From Nautilus pompilius (lineage: Eukaryota; Mollusca; Cephalopoda; Nautilida; Nautilidae), in contig JACATO010002730.1 in NCBI GenBank assembly GCA_018389105.1, forward strand, positions 4,845,380-4,909,379: a DNA stretch of 64,000 nucleotides, written 5' to 3'. Of this stretch, positions 15,028 through 28,660 are shown piece after piece (within the stretch, counting starts at the first letter, position 1; every line of letters starts with the position of its first letter). A program made the translations under genes and the position numbers. Under the pieces are notes generated by a model. That model saw only the letters and a list, made by a program, of their open reading frames with translations, did not search any database and was not told the DNA's origin.

Positions 15028-15275
15028 TGTGGTGTGTACCATGGTCTAATGGGAGACTCTTGGACTGGACTGTTAAGCTGAGGATTCGGGTTAGGCTTAC
15101 CCTCATTCCGGGATATTTTCTTCATCAGCCAGCCACGTGGGTTTCCTCCTACAACTAATGATGAAGAGTTCCAGTTGGGCCTTTCGTCGCACATCTGCAT
15201 TCGCTAGAGAAAGAGTCATCTCCCTGTTTTGGACGGCTCTGAGCCACGGCCCCGCCTATCGGCCGATAACTGGTA
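15028..15275 (+). repeat. tRNA-derived SINE, family C
   Basis: An A-box-like TGGTCTAATGGGAGACTC and a degenerate B-box GAGGATTCGGGTTAGG are correctly spaced. They are followed by a unique body with TTTTCTTCATCAGCCAGCC, TTGGGCCTTTCGTCGCACAT and GCTAGAGAAAGAGTCATCTC. The order of a Pol III promoter-like head then a non-tRNA body is the SINE pattern. A short GTGTG run directly precedes it at 15015-15037. The minus-strand open frame here is spurious. Confidence 0.5.
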
Positions 15276-15784
15276 ATAAGGAATTTATACCCAGATAGAA
15301 AATGAATAGTCCATTTGCCGGAGATTTACCGCAGTGGTTACGAATCAGTCTAGTTTCTTCGGTTTAAAACCGAGGAGCTTCTCAAACGAAAACAGTTGAT
15401 AAGAGAATGCGTTCCTTTGTTTCTTCGTGTTTTTTGTTCTGCCACATGACTTTTCGCCTTGATTCGTGTATTTCGATGAACGCAGATTATTGTTCCGTGT
15501 CAGATATAAGCTTGAGAGTAATCGAAATGTACAGCGCTCCGACAAAATATAGCGGAGGCAAAAGATTGGGTGATGTTGCACGTCGTCTATGTATTTAGTT
15601 GTTTTCCCTCTTGCCAAAATACCACTTCTTCACTTTTTAAAATGAAAAAAAAAGGGATTGTTCTGCATTTTTAGTTTTAACCTCTGCTGCCTCTCCAACC
15701 CATCAAAAACCAATCGGTCCGAAAATTTGTATTTCCTCTGCAATGTTTAGAAAAGGATGACACCGAAGCATCGTGCAGTACCTG

Positions 15785-15985
15785 ACCATTCATGGGAGCT
15801 TGGCATCAGGCACGACTTCCTTCGGGAAATTATCGAATGTTCATTCACGAAGGTGGTCGCGAGTTCGATCCTGTAAGGAGTTCAGTGTTATCCTTGGCAT
15901 ATACTCACACCATTCCCTTTGTTGAGTTCTCCGGTTTTTGGCGGATTACTAATCGAAATTTCCAGATTTTCCTCCGTTGCTTATG
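15785..15985 (+). repeat. Possible tRNA-derived SINE
   Basis: An A-box-like TTGGCATCAGGCACGAC precedes a B-box-like GGTCGCGAGTTCGATCCTG at about 15857-15875. A body with TGAGTTCTCCGGTTTTTGGC follows. It shares little with the other SINE copies here, so it may be a different family or a chance match. Confidence 0.35.
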
Positions 15986-18900
15986 AGGATGCGAGAGCCA
16001 CCTGAAGTAAATCTCAGACCTTTCGAACATCACTTGAAGACAGCAGCTTTACCTTTCGCCGGTCTGTTTGTAGATAACAAAATAGAGAAAAGGAAAAAAA
16101 GTTATTTGTGTTATTGTTTTCCTTTTCTTTACTTTGTCAATAATAAGATTGGTAGATGAGGGAGAGCGCTGCTGCTGGAAGCTGCTCCGATCCTCTTCCT
16201 TGCAAAAACTCAAATCCTATCGCAAAACTCTTGGAGTTGTGCGGAATGGGTGGCGTAGCAAAAGTTCTTACTCAATTTTTTTTAATTGGGGGGGGGCGAA
16301 AAAATTTATATATAGCTAATGTAATAACAACTCGGCAAATACTTAACGAGGGAATTTTTTCTGGATCATAGGAAAATCCCTTATTTGCATGATAAGATAT
16401 TCCGGAGCATCTTTGTCAAAAGAAAAATCAATATAATCGTTTACCGACTCAAGAATATTGGTTTAAAATTCGCAGAAAAATAATCGTATTTTTGTCAAAG
16501 TAATTGTTGGAAATTTTATTTTGTGTTTTCTTCTTACTTAAAAAAATACCACGGCTCTTTTTTAATTGGTTTAAACTCACCACCTACATTCATTCGCTTG
16601 TTTAAACTTCATAAGAATAAAATTCATCGATGTCAGATAAAATTTTATCAAAAATCCAAAACTATGATATGCTTCTATAAGGAGAATGAGAATGATACAA
16701 GCTGCTATGGAGAAGAACCGGCTTAATTATTGCTAGCTATTCCATCAGTAAAACGAAAATATCAGCCCTATCTTCCAGTTCTCATCTTCAAAATGTGGTT
16801 TTTCCATACAGCAGTCATTAATTAAAACTGAGAAACGGAAATACTTTTAAAGTATTGATGACATTTTATAAGACTGTGATATTGTAGTGTCGTTACTTCC
16901 ATTATCTCCCCATGTCTTCAGTGCCGCATGTCATCAGATAAAATTTCGCAAAGTTGATGGCCATTTTAATAGAAATATTTTTTCTTTTTTTTACCACTGA
17001 CTCACCGCGTTTTTCTGCATCACCAATAGTCGTAATATAGAGTCATCGATGAACTCGGTATCAGATGTAAGCATGAAACAAGTTTCCTTGAAGCATACAC
17101 TTATACTAAGAACCTTCAAATGAAAGTCTAGACCTTAAATACCATCGCCGTATTGGGTAACCAGCCGGCTTTCATGTGAACGCCTCTATATTTGCCATTT
17201 GTTCTCTCCAAGTGCGGCCATCCTCCTCGAGTCTTTGTCCACACCTTATCTCTTATCAAATATATAATTAATTTCTATAGATCACAATCAAACGTTTTCA
17301 TTTTATGTAAATTTGTATCGTTACAAACTTGAAGCCTACATAATAAAACGATAAAGTTGTCATTCATTATTATTTCATTACAAGCAATGGTCGGGCATTT
17401 TTTCATCATAATAAAAGCAAATATTTTGTAATATTTGAAAACATCTTTTATACTAATATTTTTATGTAGTTAGGTTTTTGTTAATAGTATAAAATTCCAG
17501 AGAAGTGGAATGAAAGAGAAGAGCCATTTCCGTAGCGAACGGTGCAACCCGACCTTAAAAACATTGGGTTTTCTATATAGCCAGGTAAAAGATGTAGTTG
17601 ACGCCACCAACTTTAGATCTTTGGCACAACTGAAAACCCGAACTGAAACAGTTAGCTGAAACAATCACACGGCAGCAGCTGGAAAATAAGTTTGGAGTGA
17701 TACAATTTGGAAATAGATACCTTTTTCGGCGATAACAAAAATTAACCAAATCAGAAACCATTAATATTTCAACCAAAATTTCTTTGTCAGTTTTGGCAGT
17801 TAATAATGTTTTCACACGTGTATTTCTTTGGACCAGACAATTTTCAGTTTTGTTCCTCTTCCTCTGGCTGATAGGTAGGTCGTATTCCGAATGGATGGAT
17901 TCGCTTGGCTAATTGTAAAACGAAAATCTAATACATTTTTGCAAGTACGGTGATCAAACTAACAAGTCCCTTGAAAATTAATAACTAGTGCAAGTCTGGA
18001 GTAGTTTTGATTTATCTCGATTAATGCTTCTTTAACCAAACAGGAGCTTCCCGTGATCTTTAATGGCTTCCTGCCTCTTTACACGACACTAAGCTAAACT
18101 ACTTTATCATTTTTCAGTATTCGCTGGGTGGTTTTTCTAGGATTGCGGACAGACGGAAAATTTGAATTCAGGCACACATCGGGTTGTAATAGTCCTATGA
18201 GAAGACCACAAAAGAACTGGTTCAATATGTCTGCCTTTACAGCTACCGATACTCGTTAAATACATTTGCGCAATTAAGAGAAAGGTTTTGAAACTTTTCA
18301 GACGTAAGTAAAGACTGGCAAAGAAATCTCCAAGGAAGGAAATGAATTCGGGAGAGCTACAATTTCGAATAGAGGAGATGCGGTAGGAAATACCACAGAC
18401 CAGAGTGCTAGAGTGATTTTACGACTTGAGAGTCATATAATTGTGTAGCTGCAGACAGGTTATATAGATCGGGATCATCTTTCATTGTTTGCTTGACCAT
18501 TAATGAATGTCCAGCAGACGAGAATAATCTAATAGAACTGGGCTCAGATGCTAAAATGACCGCAGTTCAGATTTGTTAATGGCATCTGCACTGCCAGAAT
18601 ATAAAGCAGACGTGAAAAGGAAAAACGGATTACATTAGCAGATTTTTTTTAGTTTAGCCTGATTTATTTCTTAAAAATTTATATATAATTATTGAATACT
18701 TTATATTTGGCATTGCGGTTTAATTAAGTAAGATTCGATCTAAAATCCAGGTAACAGATCAACATAAAAGTTTGCTTCCTAGGGCAGCAGTGATCAGGGG
18801 ATTTCGTGGTTATATGAAAACATAGAAAGACGACCACTGATGATGCTTAATGGTCCTCTGCCTGATCATTTGCACCATTTAGATATTTAAAATGATGGAA

Positions 18901-19022
18901 CTATTACATTTTCATGATGTGAATGTAATTATAATCATTTCAGGAAATGTCTAGAAGAGCAGCTGGTAAGGAAGATCCGTTTTAAAATCCGGAAAATCTC
19001 ACCGATCGTGTAAATGGAACCC

Positions 19023-19200
19023 GGTGTGTGATGTGTGATGTGATGTGTGATGATGTGGTGTGCGCGTGCGTGCGTGCGTGTGTGTGTGTATGTGTGTCTC
19101 TCTCCCTCTCTCTGTGAGTCTATGTGTATTGTACGTGTGTGTGTGTTTGTCTGTGTGTGTCTGAGTGTATTTTAGGTGTGTGTGTGTCTGAATGTATTGT

Positions 19201-19246
<46 letters not shown>

Positions 19247-19250
19247 TGTC
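19023..19250. repeat. Mixed (GT)n microsatellite
   Basis: About 230 bp rich in GT. It starts with variant ATGTGTG and TGCG units, goes through a CTCTCTC patch near 19098-19113, and ends in a pure (GT)21-like run at 19203-19245. The open frames over it (poly-TH on the minus strand) are artefacts of the repeat. Confidence 0.95.
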
Positions 19251-22200
19251 TAGGTGCGTATGCATCGATAATGGAATTTATACTTTTAGATAGATGAAGC
19301 TGCTTGGCGAAAATGTGAACTTCTACTTCAGGTCGATGTTTACCAGAAAGTTTTGTGATCACCTTGTGTACATCTTTCCCACGTGAAAGAGAAATCATTT
19401 GGCGCTGGTGTGGAATACAAGATCTTTTACGATACACCGGCAGCCTGGAATATGCCCAGTTGCACTTATTATCTGCCAAAAACAGAGCGTTCCGTTATAA
19501 AGTCATCAAAATCTTCTTTACCAACGCATTACATCCTAAAATACGATAATTCATTAACGCCCCTTGATTACCTGATAGCCAGCCTATTGGAAGCCAGGCA
19601 AGATGCTAGCTGCCCACGTTGTACTTTTGGTCCAAAATATATATTTCCATTAGAAGAAGAGACTTCGCGGGCTTTGTTTGGATTTGAAATGAGCCGTAAG
19701 TTGTGGCTGCTGTGTATGGCGTCAGGAGAGAGACGAAGTGCGCTACCCCGGTCGCGATGAGCGAGCCAGGCCTCTCCAGCTTTAGGTTTGGGAACAATTA
19801 TCAACAAATAAAATAAATAAATAAGAAAACAGACAAACGCCTAAGTGAACGTGAAGAAATCTAAACCAGAACTGAACATAATTGAGTTAGCTTCACAACA
19901 AAGCTTCTTTGAAATTGCAGACGCATCGTATACATCACCACCTGCCAATGTTCATCATGAATATTCACGAAGGGAATTCAGACATCCTTGAATTGCCAGT
20001 TATTCTGTTTCTTTCATAGATAACTATGGTGATGCATCTTGTGCCGGTGAGTCACAGTCTGGTGCAAGATGGAAAAGACAAAAGAACACCACAGACACGT
20101 CGCTTATGACGTAAATAAAATCTGTTAAAAATTTTTATTGGAGAAAAATAAAGATGAAACTTATAACACTGCTGTTTTACTTATTATTGGAAGTGAGGAA
20201 AGTAAAAATTGAATAATCTAGAAAACTGGGAATTACACATTTCTACTCGAATTAAGAATTTAACACTGTTTTCATTTTTGTTTGTTTATTTAAATTATAT
20301 TTTTCTTCAAACTTTCTTTTACTGTATTTATTTATTTTTTCAATTTTTTGTGTAAACTATTCATTTAAAATCTTATAGAATCGCATGGTAAGAAAGTGAC
20401 TATTTTTTATGGTAATTATACAAGAGTATCAATCGATGACAAGTCGCTATCGTTTCTTGTCTAACGACTGCAATAAAGAGATGAGAAATGTCGATTTTAC
20501 TTCGTATTTATACAACTTTCTTTTGCCATCTTGTTATTTCATTTCTCTTACAGCGATAAGCTTGATCCTGTGTAAATTCAGGCCGGCGACAAATCCCCGA
20601 AAGGTAACTGTGTGCAGGGAATGCGACAGGTGCGCTAAGGATCGAGGAACAGACACACACAGGACCGGTGTCGCCATCAAAACAGAATGTATAGCCGGAG
20701 AGAAGAAATAACTTTTAAGGAATCGTAATTTTTGTTTTACTCTAACCAGAGTTGTTCCCTAAATGGGTACAAAAAGTTCCTATTCCAAGACAAGCTTTTC
20801 CTCTTCTTTCTGGATCAATATCTCACCCATTTTTATTTTCAGAAAGACATTTCATGCATAACAACCAGACACGCCATGTTACCTGTCAAATCCCCTTAGC
20901 TCAGATCACTGGTAAGTTGAAATAACTTATATTATAAACGGAAAAATATATATCAGAAATTGGTTACAATAGACGTCTTTTGCAAATTTCTAAGATTTAG
21001 ATTAATATTGTCATTTTGGTGCATACCTAAATCATCTATCTTAAAAAAAATCAGCACACTTTTTACCCACGTTCTAATGGGCAGTAACCCACCAAATATT
21101 TCCCCCCTTAATTATAATTCACTGCTATTTGTTTTCATTTCGTGTTCTGCTGAAACTAACCAGCAGCCAACTTTCCTGAAGTTTCTTCACAAAGAGCATT
21201 TTCTTCAAACTATAAAGGAAATCGTCCGTTTCAGGTTTTATTGTTATTTTTAAAAAAATGATGGCACTGTCGTAAATATTAGGTAATTCATTAAAATTAA
21301 CTTTATTATTCGTTATAAAGCAAAATATGTATATAGGACGGTGTAAGGACTTTAAAAATGGTGAGGAAATATTCTTTGAAATGTGTCAAAGACCCACCGA
21401 GCTTAAATTTGAAAAATTTGTATTAGTTGAAATTTAATCTGACTTTTAAGTTCATATTTGAAAAGCGGGACATAATGTTTAAATGCATAACTGTCGCACG
21501 GGATGTTTAACTCATCTACTGCGATTCTAAGTTCTTTGACGAAGATCAGCGGCCATTAGCAATGTGCAAAACTACGGTATTCCCAACGAAAACGAAAGGT
21601 CTGGAATACCTGGTGGCTTTGGTCATTCTCGTGATAAGGGAAAGGGAAAAAAAGATACGGTATCGTGACGTCCAACAAAGAATTAGTTTGTTCTACTTCA
21701 CGAGAAAAAGTTTCGCGTCCAGAAAGCGATTCGACCACCGAGAAGCATGAGCTGCCCAGTGGTTCAGCCATCCTAGTATCACCGCAGTTAAAGCTGAAGA
21801 AATTTTCATGTTTTTCTGACAACATCCTTTGCTGCTGTTGGAGTGTGGCTGATTTATATTACAACCTGGTTCTCAAAGTAATTCTCAAAGTTCAGTTCAG
21901 AGTGAATCCATCTTTATTTCAAATAATGGTTGTTGTCGCAGTACCGCGGAATCAAGGCAATTAAAAACAATTGCTATTATTATCGCCCAAATATACTATC
22001 TCCAACAAACTTTACTATCTTTAAGTATTCAATTACATCGTGTTTAATTTACATTTAAGATTCTACTAAAATATGTCGCTGTGGACCTACTTGGAAGTAT
22101 ATCTATACACTAACTCACTGTATCATATTTCAACTCAAAGATTCCAAGGTTCACATTATCGAAAGAAATATATAGTCGCACACTTCTTTACTACTAGATA

Positions 22201-22374
22201 AACATATAAATAAAGGTTTTATCTAATAGACAGACACTATGCTAAACCAGTAATTTTTATATAATTCCGAAATAGACTGGTAAACAATGTTTTCCGCTAC
22301 ATTACGCTCAGCGAGGTTCTGACGGAAATCGGTGGTTGGTTTTTCATCATCGTTTACTGCCATCTTAAACAGTG

Positions 22375-22402
<28 letters not shown>
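22375..22402. repeat. Poly-T tract, 28 bases
   Basis: An uninterrupted T28. On the minus strand it would be a poly-A tail, but no retroposon body was recognised next to it. Confidence 0.9.
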
Positions 22403-22406
<4 letters not shown>

Positions 22407-25400
22407 TTTCCTTTAAGTAGTTTCTTATCTCATTTCCCTGGGACAACATTACCAGGAATTTTTATCCCGGTTGTCTCTCCTTGGCAACGCCCAGCTACCT
22501 GCAATTCCGATTTTCTCGGCTGATTACATATTAAGGCCTGAATTCCTCCACCGCGAATCTTGCCCATTTTTTTTCAGTTACCTCCCCCTGCTTCGCCTTC
22601 TCGCCGAAACGCGCTTAGCCAAGTTATGGTTGGTCTGTTTCAGTGCGCTTTGTTGGCGCGGGGCTGGGGCGGGGAGACTAGATGAACTAGGTGTAATAAC
22701 GTTAGAGGCGTTTAATAAAGTATTTCTGTCGTGACAAATTCTTTACGAGAAAAAAAGTCATTAGCGCGGAGAACGAAGTCGGTTGGGCTGCACTGCGATT
22801 TTCTGTCCGCTGCCGTCTGTGTAGATTTAATCTGGCCCATTAAGAAGAATAAAATGATGCTTCATTTCTTTAGAAAAATAACTGAATATAAAATAAAACG
22901 CTAACTTAGATATAAAAATATACATACGTAAAACGAGTTTCTTTATGATTACATTAAGATGTGGTTATATATCTAGATTTTTTTATTAAAAAAAAAAAAG
23001 GTTAGTACGAGACAAAGTAACCGCATTTTAATTCAAATATATTGTACTGGAAAGTATTCTACTGCTCCCGTAAGATACATTATGACTCTCTGTATACCAC
23101 CAGGAATGAGCCCACTACCTTTCAAATCTACATTACTCAGAACAGGTGGCGCTTCAGAGGCTGTGACGCACAATACTTTCCTCGTTAATATAATGTTTTG
23201 TGACGACAAATCCGTATATCGCTCCAACTCTACGTTTTGTATAAGAACTTTTGTAAATATACATCAAAATTAACAACAAATACTTACTAATTAGTGCATT
23301 TAGACTGGAGTGAGATAAGCAAAGCAAAATATGGTATATGGAGGATTAAAAAATTAACAAAAGGAAAGCTGACGCTGATTTTCTTTACATCTTACTCACG
23401 TATCAACAATTAGTTTTCAATGGGATAAATTCATAATACTCAAACTGCACTTTTATCAATAACATTGTTTCTTGAAAATCTAATGACAAATACTGTTGAT
23501 AACATGAAAATGGTCTTTTTAATAAACATAATTAAATAAATAAATAGTTAATTTCCTATAGAATATGTTAAACGAAAAAAAGTACTTTTGAGGAGAGGGG
23601 CGCTTGTTGTTCACATTCTGAAACCTAAAACATTTTTTTGAAAAAAGGTAATTCTGACCAAAGTTGACTTTTGTTTTGGTAAAAGTACGTTCCCGCAGTT
23701 GCCAAGAATGAGCACCATTACAATCGCTCTTAGATTTCAAATATTATCATATGCTAGCTAGGAAACCTCTATGTCAAAATTATCTAATATTCATTAGAAA
23801 AATTTCTCATTTCATTAAAAGGGCCACTAAAAGACCGGAAAGTCATTAATAAACCAGAAATAGATCGAGGGTTCGATTACCTGCAATCGATACTGATCAG
23901 AGATGTTTTTATATTAAAAATGCAGTATCAAATTAGATAGAGGGAAAGGTTTCCAAGAACTAATCTTGATCGTGGAAGCACAAATGAACCCCAGAACGGA
24001 ACTCGGAAATTATTTTAACAAGGTTACAAACAAAACCCCTTTTTTAATTAAATAATACATTTACTGTTATCTTTCTGTTATGTCTTGTTTTTTATCACAA
24101 AATTAATCGCTTTTTACTTAAGAAGCGTTTGGCTCATCCATGCAAAAGTGATGCTAATTAATTTTCATTATTACTATTATCTTTCCCCTTTTTTTCTGAT
24201 TCGCATCAATTTTTCAGTAGTGGAGCAGTCGGTTGTACGTCCAGATGACGGAATAAAATTACCATAGGATAAAGTAATCGGTCGGACAGCTGCCATAAAT
24301 ACAAGATTTCACCACCATTTTGTAATAGATGCATTTGCATAAACTAATTATTGGTTGATATTTTCGCTTCTTTTTTTTTTCTACTCATGAGTCACATGTC
24401 ACAATTTGCATACAGTAATTCTCCTGTTTATATATCACAATTCGGCTAAATTTTCACCCTTTCATTTTAAACAATTTAAAGTTTAATGTTCTTTTACTCG
24501 GCAAAATGCAATTAGAAATCCGATGGCGGACTCGTGTGACATTGCAAAAACGACCCTTGTGATACAGCCATAATGAGAGTCAGTCCTCCAGCTGTTCAAG
24601 AAAACGACTATCGCATGATCTAATCGATACATGAGTTAGTCACTGAACTGTTATCTGAAACACCCATGTAAACGACTCCCTCATGCCCAAATGAGGATGA
24701 CAAGGAAATTCTGAGAGTTGTTAAAAATGTCTTATTTTGTTTTTTTTTTCTTCTTTGAATTAGAAAATGAAGTACATGGCATTAATGACAGATGGCATCT
24801 ATCTGTGCCAACGCCATCGAGGGAATTCTAATGTGTTGAAAGAACAATTAAATAAACAATCACCTCGTCTTCTCTTATTTTAAATATGCGATCCGGATAT
24901 TTTTTTTTTCTTGGATCATATGGCTTAGCTTAGCTTCCATACTGTGGATTTGGATTCAGATGTTTCGAGGTACAGGAAAAGTTTGTTAGACATAATGATG
25001 AAACTGAAGAATTTTCGTCTGACGTCAGTCTGATCTTTTCTGAAATGCAAGTTAACGAAGCTGACCAACTGTCTACTAGTTTTTATTTTACTTTCTAGAA
25101 TTTTGTAGAAGTTTTTAAAAAATCATAAAAAGATATTTTTTTTAAATATATTGCCTCGGTATTTTTAAAAATAATTTTGGCGATAATCGAAGAGTCAGTC
25201 ACTTGACAGTATTTAGATAATTATTCACCGTAAAAGGGAGACCGCAGTTTCTAGCTACAGGAGTCACGATGACGTCGATTATAACTCATCTAAGACCTTT
25301 AATTAGTAATTACTATTGCTGTAACAATCTACTCTTATAACAACTAGTCTAGGTCTATGTTTTCTGAAGGTTCTAAAACTCATTGAGATAATATAGAAAA

Positions 25401-26375
25401 TATAAATAGTCCCACGATTTTTTTGCAATTAATTACTTTATAGAGAAAAGTGTTGAATTAAAAAATCTAAATTAATTTTTAAAAAAAAAGATTTACAATT
25501 ATTCTAAAATTTACAAAGAGTAAAATGTAAATAAAAATATTCATTAAAAGCGAAAATAAAGTTCTTACGAATTAATATTTGAAACTTTATCCTGTCGTCT
25601 TACCGTATCTACGGAAACCATTTTCAGTTTTCTTTCAGTATTGTCGATGACGAGACATTGTTTATAGCTTCCATACCTCAGAATTATTGCTTATTCCGGT
25701 TTTCGCGTTTCTTATTAATTCCAGCCCCTCATTTTGTACTTTGTACTTCTTTTATTCCCCTACAAAGATTTCCACAACTGGTTAGTGCCGGACTGACGCT
25801 GACATTAATTGCATGTCTTTCCCTTTAAGCCAGCGAAAACGCTGACATGGCAGTGATTAAAAAAAGAAGAAAATCAGAAATGAAAATAGTAAACTGATCT
25901 TAACACATGATTAATAATATCTATTAAAACGTTTTTTGAAAGCTAACTTAATCTCTTAAGTGTAACATCGAATAGGGTTAGTTTCACTAAGCGACGAGTC
26001 TTTTGAGTAACGCTAAGTAGACTATTTTTCGATCGTGTTAAATCGATCAACTACTAGTGCACTTTTGAGTAGGGGTGGTATGAATCCATCAGCATCAGTC
26101 ACAGTAACAGTAACTAGGATTTACTTTGTAATCATTTTAATCGTCAATCATTAGTGTACTTTTAAATACAGTAGATCCATGATTCGATTGTACATCTTTA
26201 TTTTTTAATTAAATTTATTTTAAAAATGCATTTCACGTAGTTTTTTCATCAAAGTACGAAAGAAAAAAAAGAGGATACACTAAGTCTGCCAGGCAGGTGG
26301 TTCCTTTATCACGTAAGTTGTAGTACGTAAACGACCTTATAGGATTTAAGGACGTTTTACCGAACGTGAAAAAGG

Positions 26376-26730
26376 GATATCCCTAACTTGGCAAGAGAAA
26401 CGGGATTCGACGAGTTGGATGCTGAGAATATTGATGAAGAGCTTGAATCACACACTGAGGAACTCTCGAACGAAGTTTGCAACTCCTAGACGAAGAGACG
26501 GCTACCAAAGATGACGACCCTGATGAAGAACCACTCCAACGATGGCTGAAGCATTTCATTATACGTATTGAAATGGGATTTAGTTTTTTTTTTTCTGACG
26601 ATGACCCCAACAGAGAACGAAGCTCTTAAAAGTGGAGGGAAGTTGATGATGTTCTCCGATGCAATCACGAGATAGTTAGAGAAAAGAAGAAACGTCTGCA
26701 GACAACTCTGGTTGTTTGTTGTTTTTTTTT
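26376..26730 (+). pseudogene. Tigger/pogo-type DNA transposon, 3' part of transposase, decayed
   Basis: This is the C-terminal part of a pogo/Tigger-family DDE transposase. In frame one from 26376 it reads DIPNLARETGFDELDAENID and then EELESHTEELSNEV, the characteristic region after the catalytic core. A frameshift near 26475 moves to LQLLDEETATKDDDPDEEPL and QRWLKHFIIRIEMGF. A further shift at the T-run near 26585-26595 leads to DDDPNRERSS, a stop, then KWREVDDVLRCNHEIVREKK and KRLQTTL. The DPN.ERS...V..VL.C..EI..EKK pattern and the closing QTTL are typical of Tigger C-termini. No N-terminal DNA-binding domain, catalytic core or terminal inverted repeats were found nearby. It is therefore a dead 3' fragment with at least two frame breaks and one stop. 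The assignment is by motif recall, not alignment. Confidence 0.75.
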
Positions 26731-26975
26731 TGTTTTTATGTCACAAATAGGGAAGAAAATCGATTTCATATTCAGCAGAGAAAGGGAAAGCATCGACCTC
26801 ACGGCCAGCAGGGGAAGGAGAAGCAACCAACCTCTGGGTCTTTCGACTTTCCCTCATCATCCACCTCTCACTCGTTTTACCCCCCACCATCATCGGTAAA
26901 TAAAGACAGCAGATATAAATAGCTTATTTTAGTAAATAAAAATTTTCTTCACTTGCAGTTATTTATTTCGTTGTA

Positions 26976-27012
26976 TAATAATATATATATATATATATAT
27001 ATTTTTTTTTTT
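26976..27012. repeat. (AT)n followed by T-run
   Basis: An AT dinucleotide repeat runs directly into a T11 stretch. Confidence 0.9.
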
Positions 27013-27492
27013 ACATGCATAAGATATTGAATTTACATATATAAAAAGGTTTCGCCTGGCGAAAGGACGCCCCTGAGCCCTAGTTTTCTTATTTTAGTTA
27101 TTTATCAGAGGTAAAATAGATTCGACTAACGTCGCACTTTTCACGAACGTAGACAGGACATTAGCGGGGACTTACAGTACTGGTCTTTCTTGAAGGGGTC
27201 ATTTCGATCAGCTCTCGGCGAGTTTCAGGGTAAAAGGGTTCTAAGGAGAATATTCCCCTTTTCCTCTGTGCATCTGAAATGAAACAGAGAATTTTTGTAT
27301 TTATTTTAGTAAGTGTAAAGGGGGGGACCCAGCCACATGTGAGGTGCAGGAACTTTTCACCTTGAAAAAAACTGACATAGAAAATCCCTGGAATTCCACG
27401 CAAAAGAGAGTGGGTTAGGCATTTCGTTCAGAATTTTGATCAGATTGTGCATAAGAGTTCAGGTAAGCATAACGAAGTTACCTGTACTGTCA

Positions 27493-27525
27493 CGTGTGCG
27501 TGTGTGTGTGTGCGCGCGCGTGTGA
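27493..27525. repeat. (GT)/(GC) alternating purine-pyrimidine tract
   Basis: GTGTGCGTGTGTGTGTGTGC is followed by GCGCGCGTGTG. Strictly alternating purine and pyrimidine with CG steps is the type of sequence that can adopt Z-DNA. Confidence 0.85.
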
Positions 27526-28494
27526 TCATGTGATATGACTGCGGGTACGAATGCGTGCGTGCCACTCTCGTATAGCTGCCAAACGAGGATTCCAGCATGT
27601 GGTGAGAGGCGGTTTGGACCAAAGCGGACGCGAATAAGCAGAATACAAAGGGAATGAATCACGGAGTCAAATAGCTGGAGCAGCCAGGAGTGTTTGAGAC
27701 GTAAGTTCACGCTGAAGCGCAGAGCTGGTTAACATTCTTCCCGCGAAATCTATTCTGTTATAATGGGCAAGTGTCATTGACTGCCAGCAGCATTTTGTCC
27801 GAGGATGTTCTATTCCGATGACCCATCCTTTTAATAAAATCCGACGCAGGTGTTGCGCATCCCAATCGCTTAGAAGTTAAGAAAAATTAATTGCTTTTCT
27901 TCTTTAATAATTTTTTTTTCACACATTGGTTAAAGTTTTAATCGAGCGTAAAATGAAATTATCAGATGAATTAGGACAATGAATGAACTAGAATAAAGGA
28001 AATTTTACTGTTTGCTTTTTATGACGATCTTAAATAAAACTGTGAAGAGAAATCAAAAGTGTATCCTTCGCAATAACCATGCGATTCATCAAGCGATAAA
28101 GGTAATACTAGTGTCCCGAGAAAACAATTTATTGCTTTAAGAAAAGATTTGTCTACTCACAAATCAGCTGCAAAAGCTTCGTGCTTAAATTTCTTACATT
28201 AATGAGTGAGAGATTTGATATTTTAAAAGTAATTTAGGAATATTGCAAAAAAGACAAAAAAAACAAAAACGCAGTAATCGATTGATATCCCCTTTATGGT
28301 AATTTATAGAGAAAGGCTCCACAATGCGCCAAGTGTTCACCGAACATCACTATACAAGAAAAGCTGGCTAAAAATAAAAAAAAGAAAAAAGAAAACAAAA
28401 GACAGTTTAAAACATTTGGGGAAAGTTTTCTTTGCCATCATTTACTGATTGTGTCCGCCGAAAAGCTCGCCATTAAGGCCATCGATCTGAAAGC

Positions 28495-28660
28495 GGCCAA
28501 AGGAGCTCTGGTGTCTATAAGAATGCAGGGAGAGAACTTCCGGTGGTGGAGTTCGAATCCCGCTCGAGAACAGCTCGGTTTTGGCGTACCTCCCTAGTAT
28601 AGTTTTTCTCACTTTTTTCTTTACTTGTCGTTTGCCTGTTTTTTTTTCAACATCTAAAAA
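28495..28660 (+). repeat. tRNA-derived SINE, family A copy 2
   Basis: A tRNA-like head with B-box GAGTTCGAATCCCGCTCGAG is followed by CAGCTCGGTTTTGG, ACCTCCCT and TTTTTCTCAC...CTTGTCGTTTGCCTG. These are the same blocks in the same order as the copies at 4795-5000 and 29345-29590. A T-run follows at about 28641. The copy is diverged, so it is probably old. Confidence 0.65.

Larger units (their letters stand above)
15986..26375. other. No gene recognised
   Basis: Besides the GT microsatellite and the T28 tract I see no domain-bearing frame. The 125-residue frame at 19383-19760 (+) and the 100-residue frame at 20409-20711 (+) have no recognised motif. A B-box-like GAGGGTTCGATTACCTGC near 23868 may mark a very decayed SINE. 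Confidence 0.55.

Noticed and set aside
18999-19479. Histidine/threonine-rich frames
   Set aside because: They are translations of the GT/AC microsatellite.
20409-20711. 100-residue frame ending in a CRECDRC cysteine cluster
   Set aside because: The cysteine spacing does not fit a zinc finger or toxin family that I recognise, and there is no supporting context.
23860-23910. B-box-like GGGTTCGATTACC
   Set aside because: Only one of the two Pol III boxes is recognisable and no repeat body was matched.
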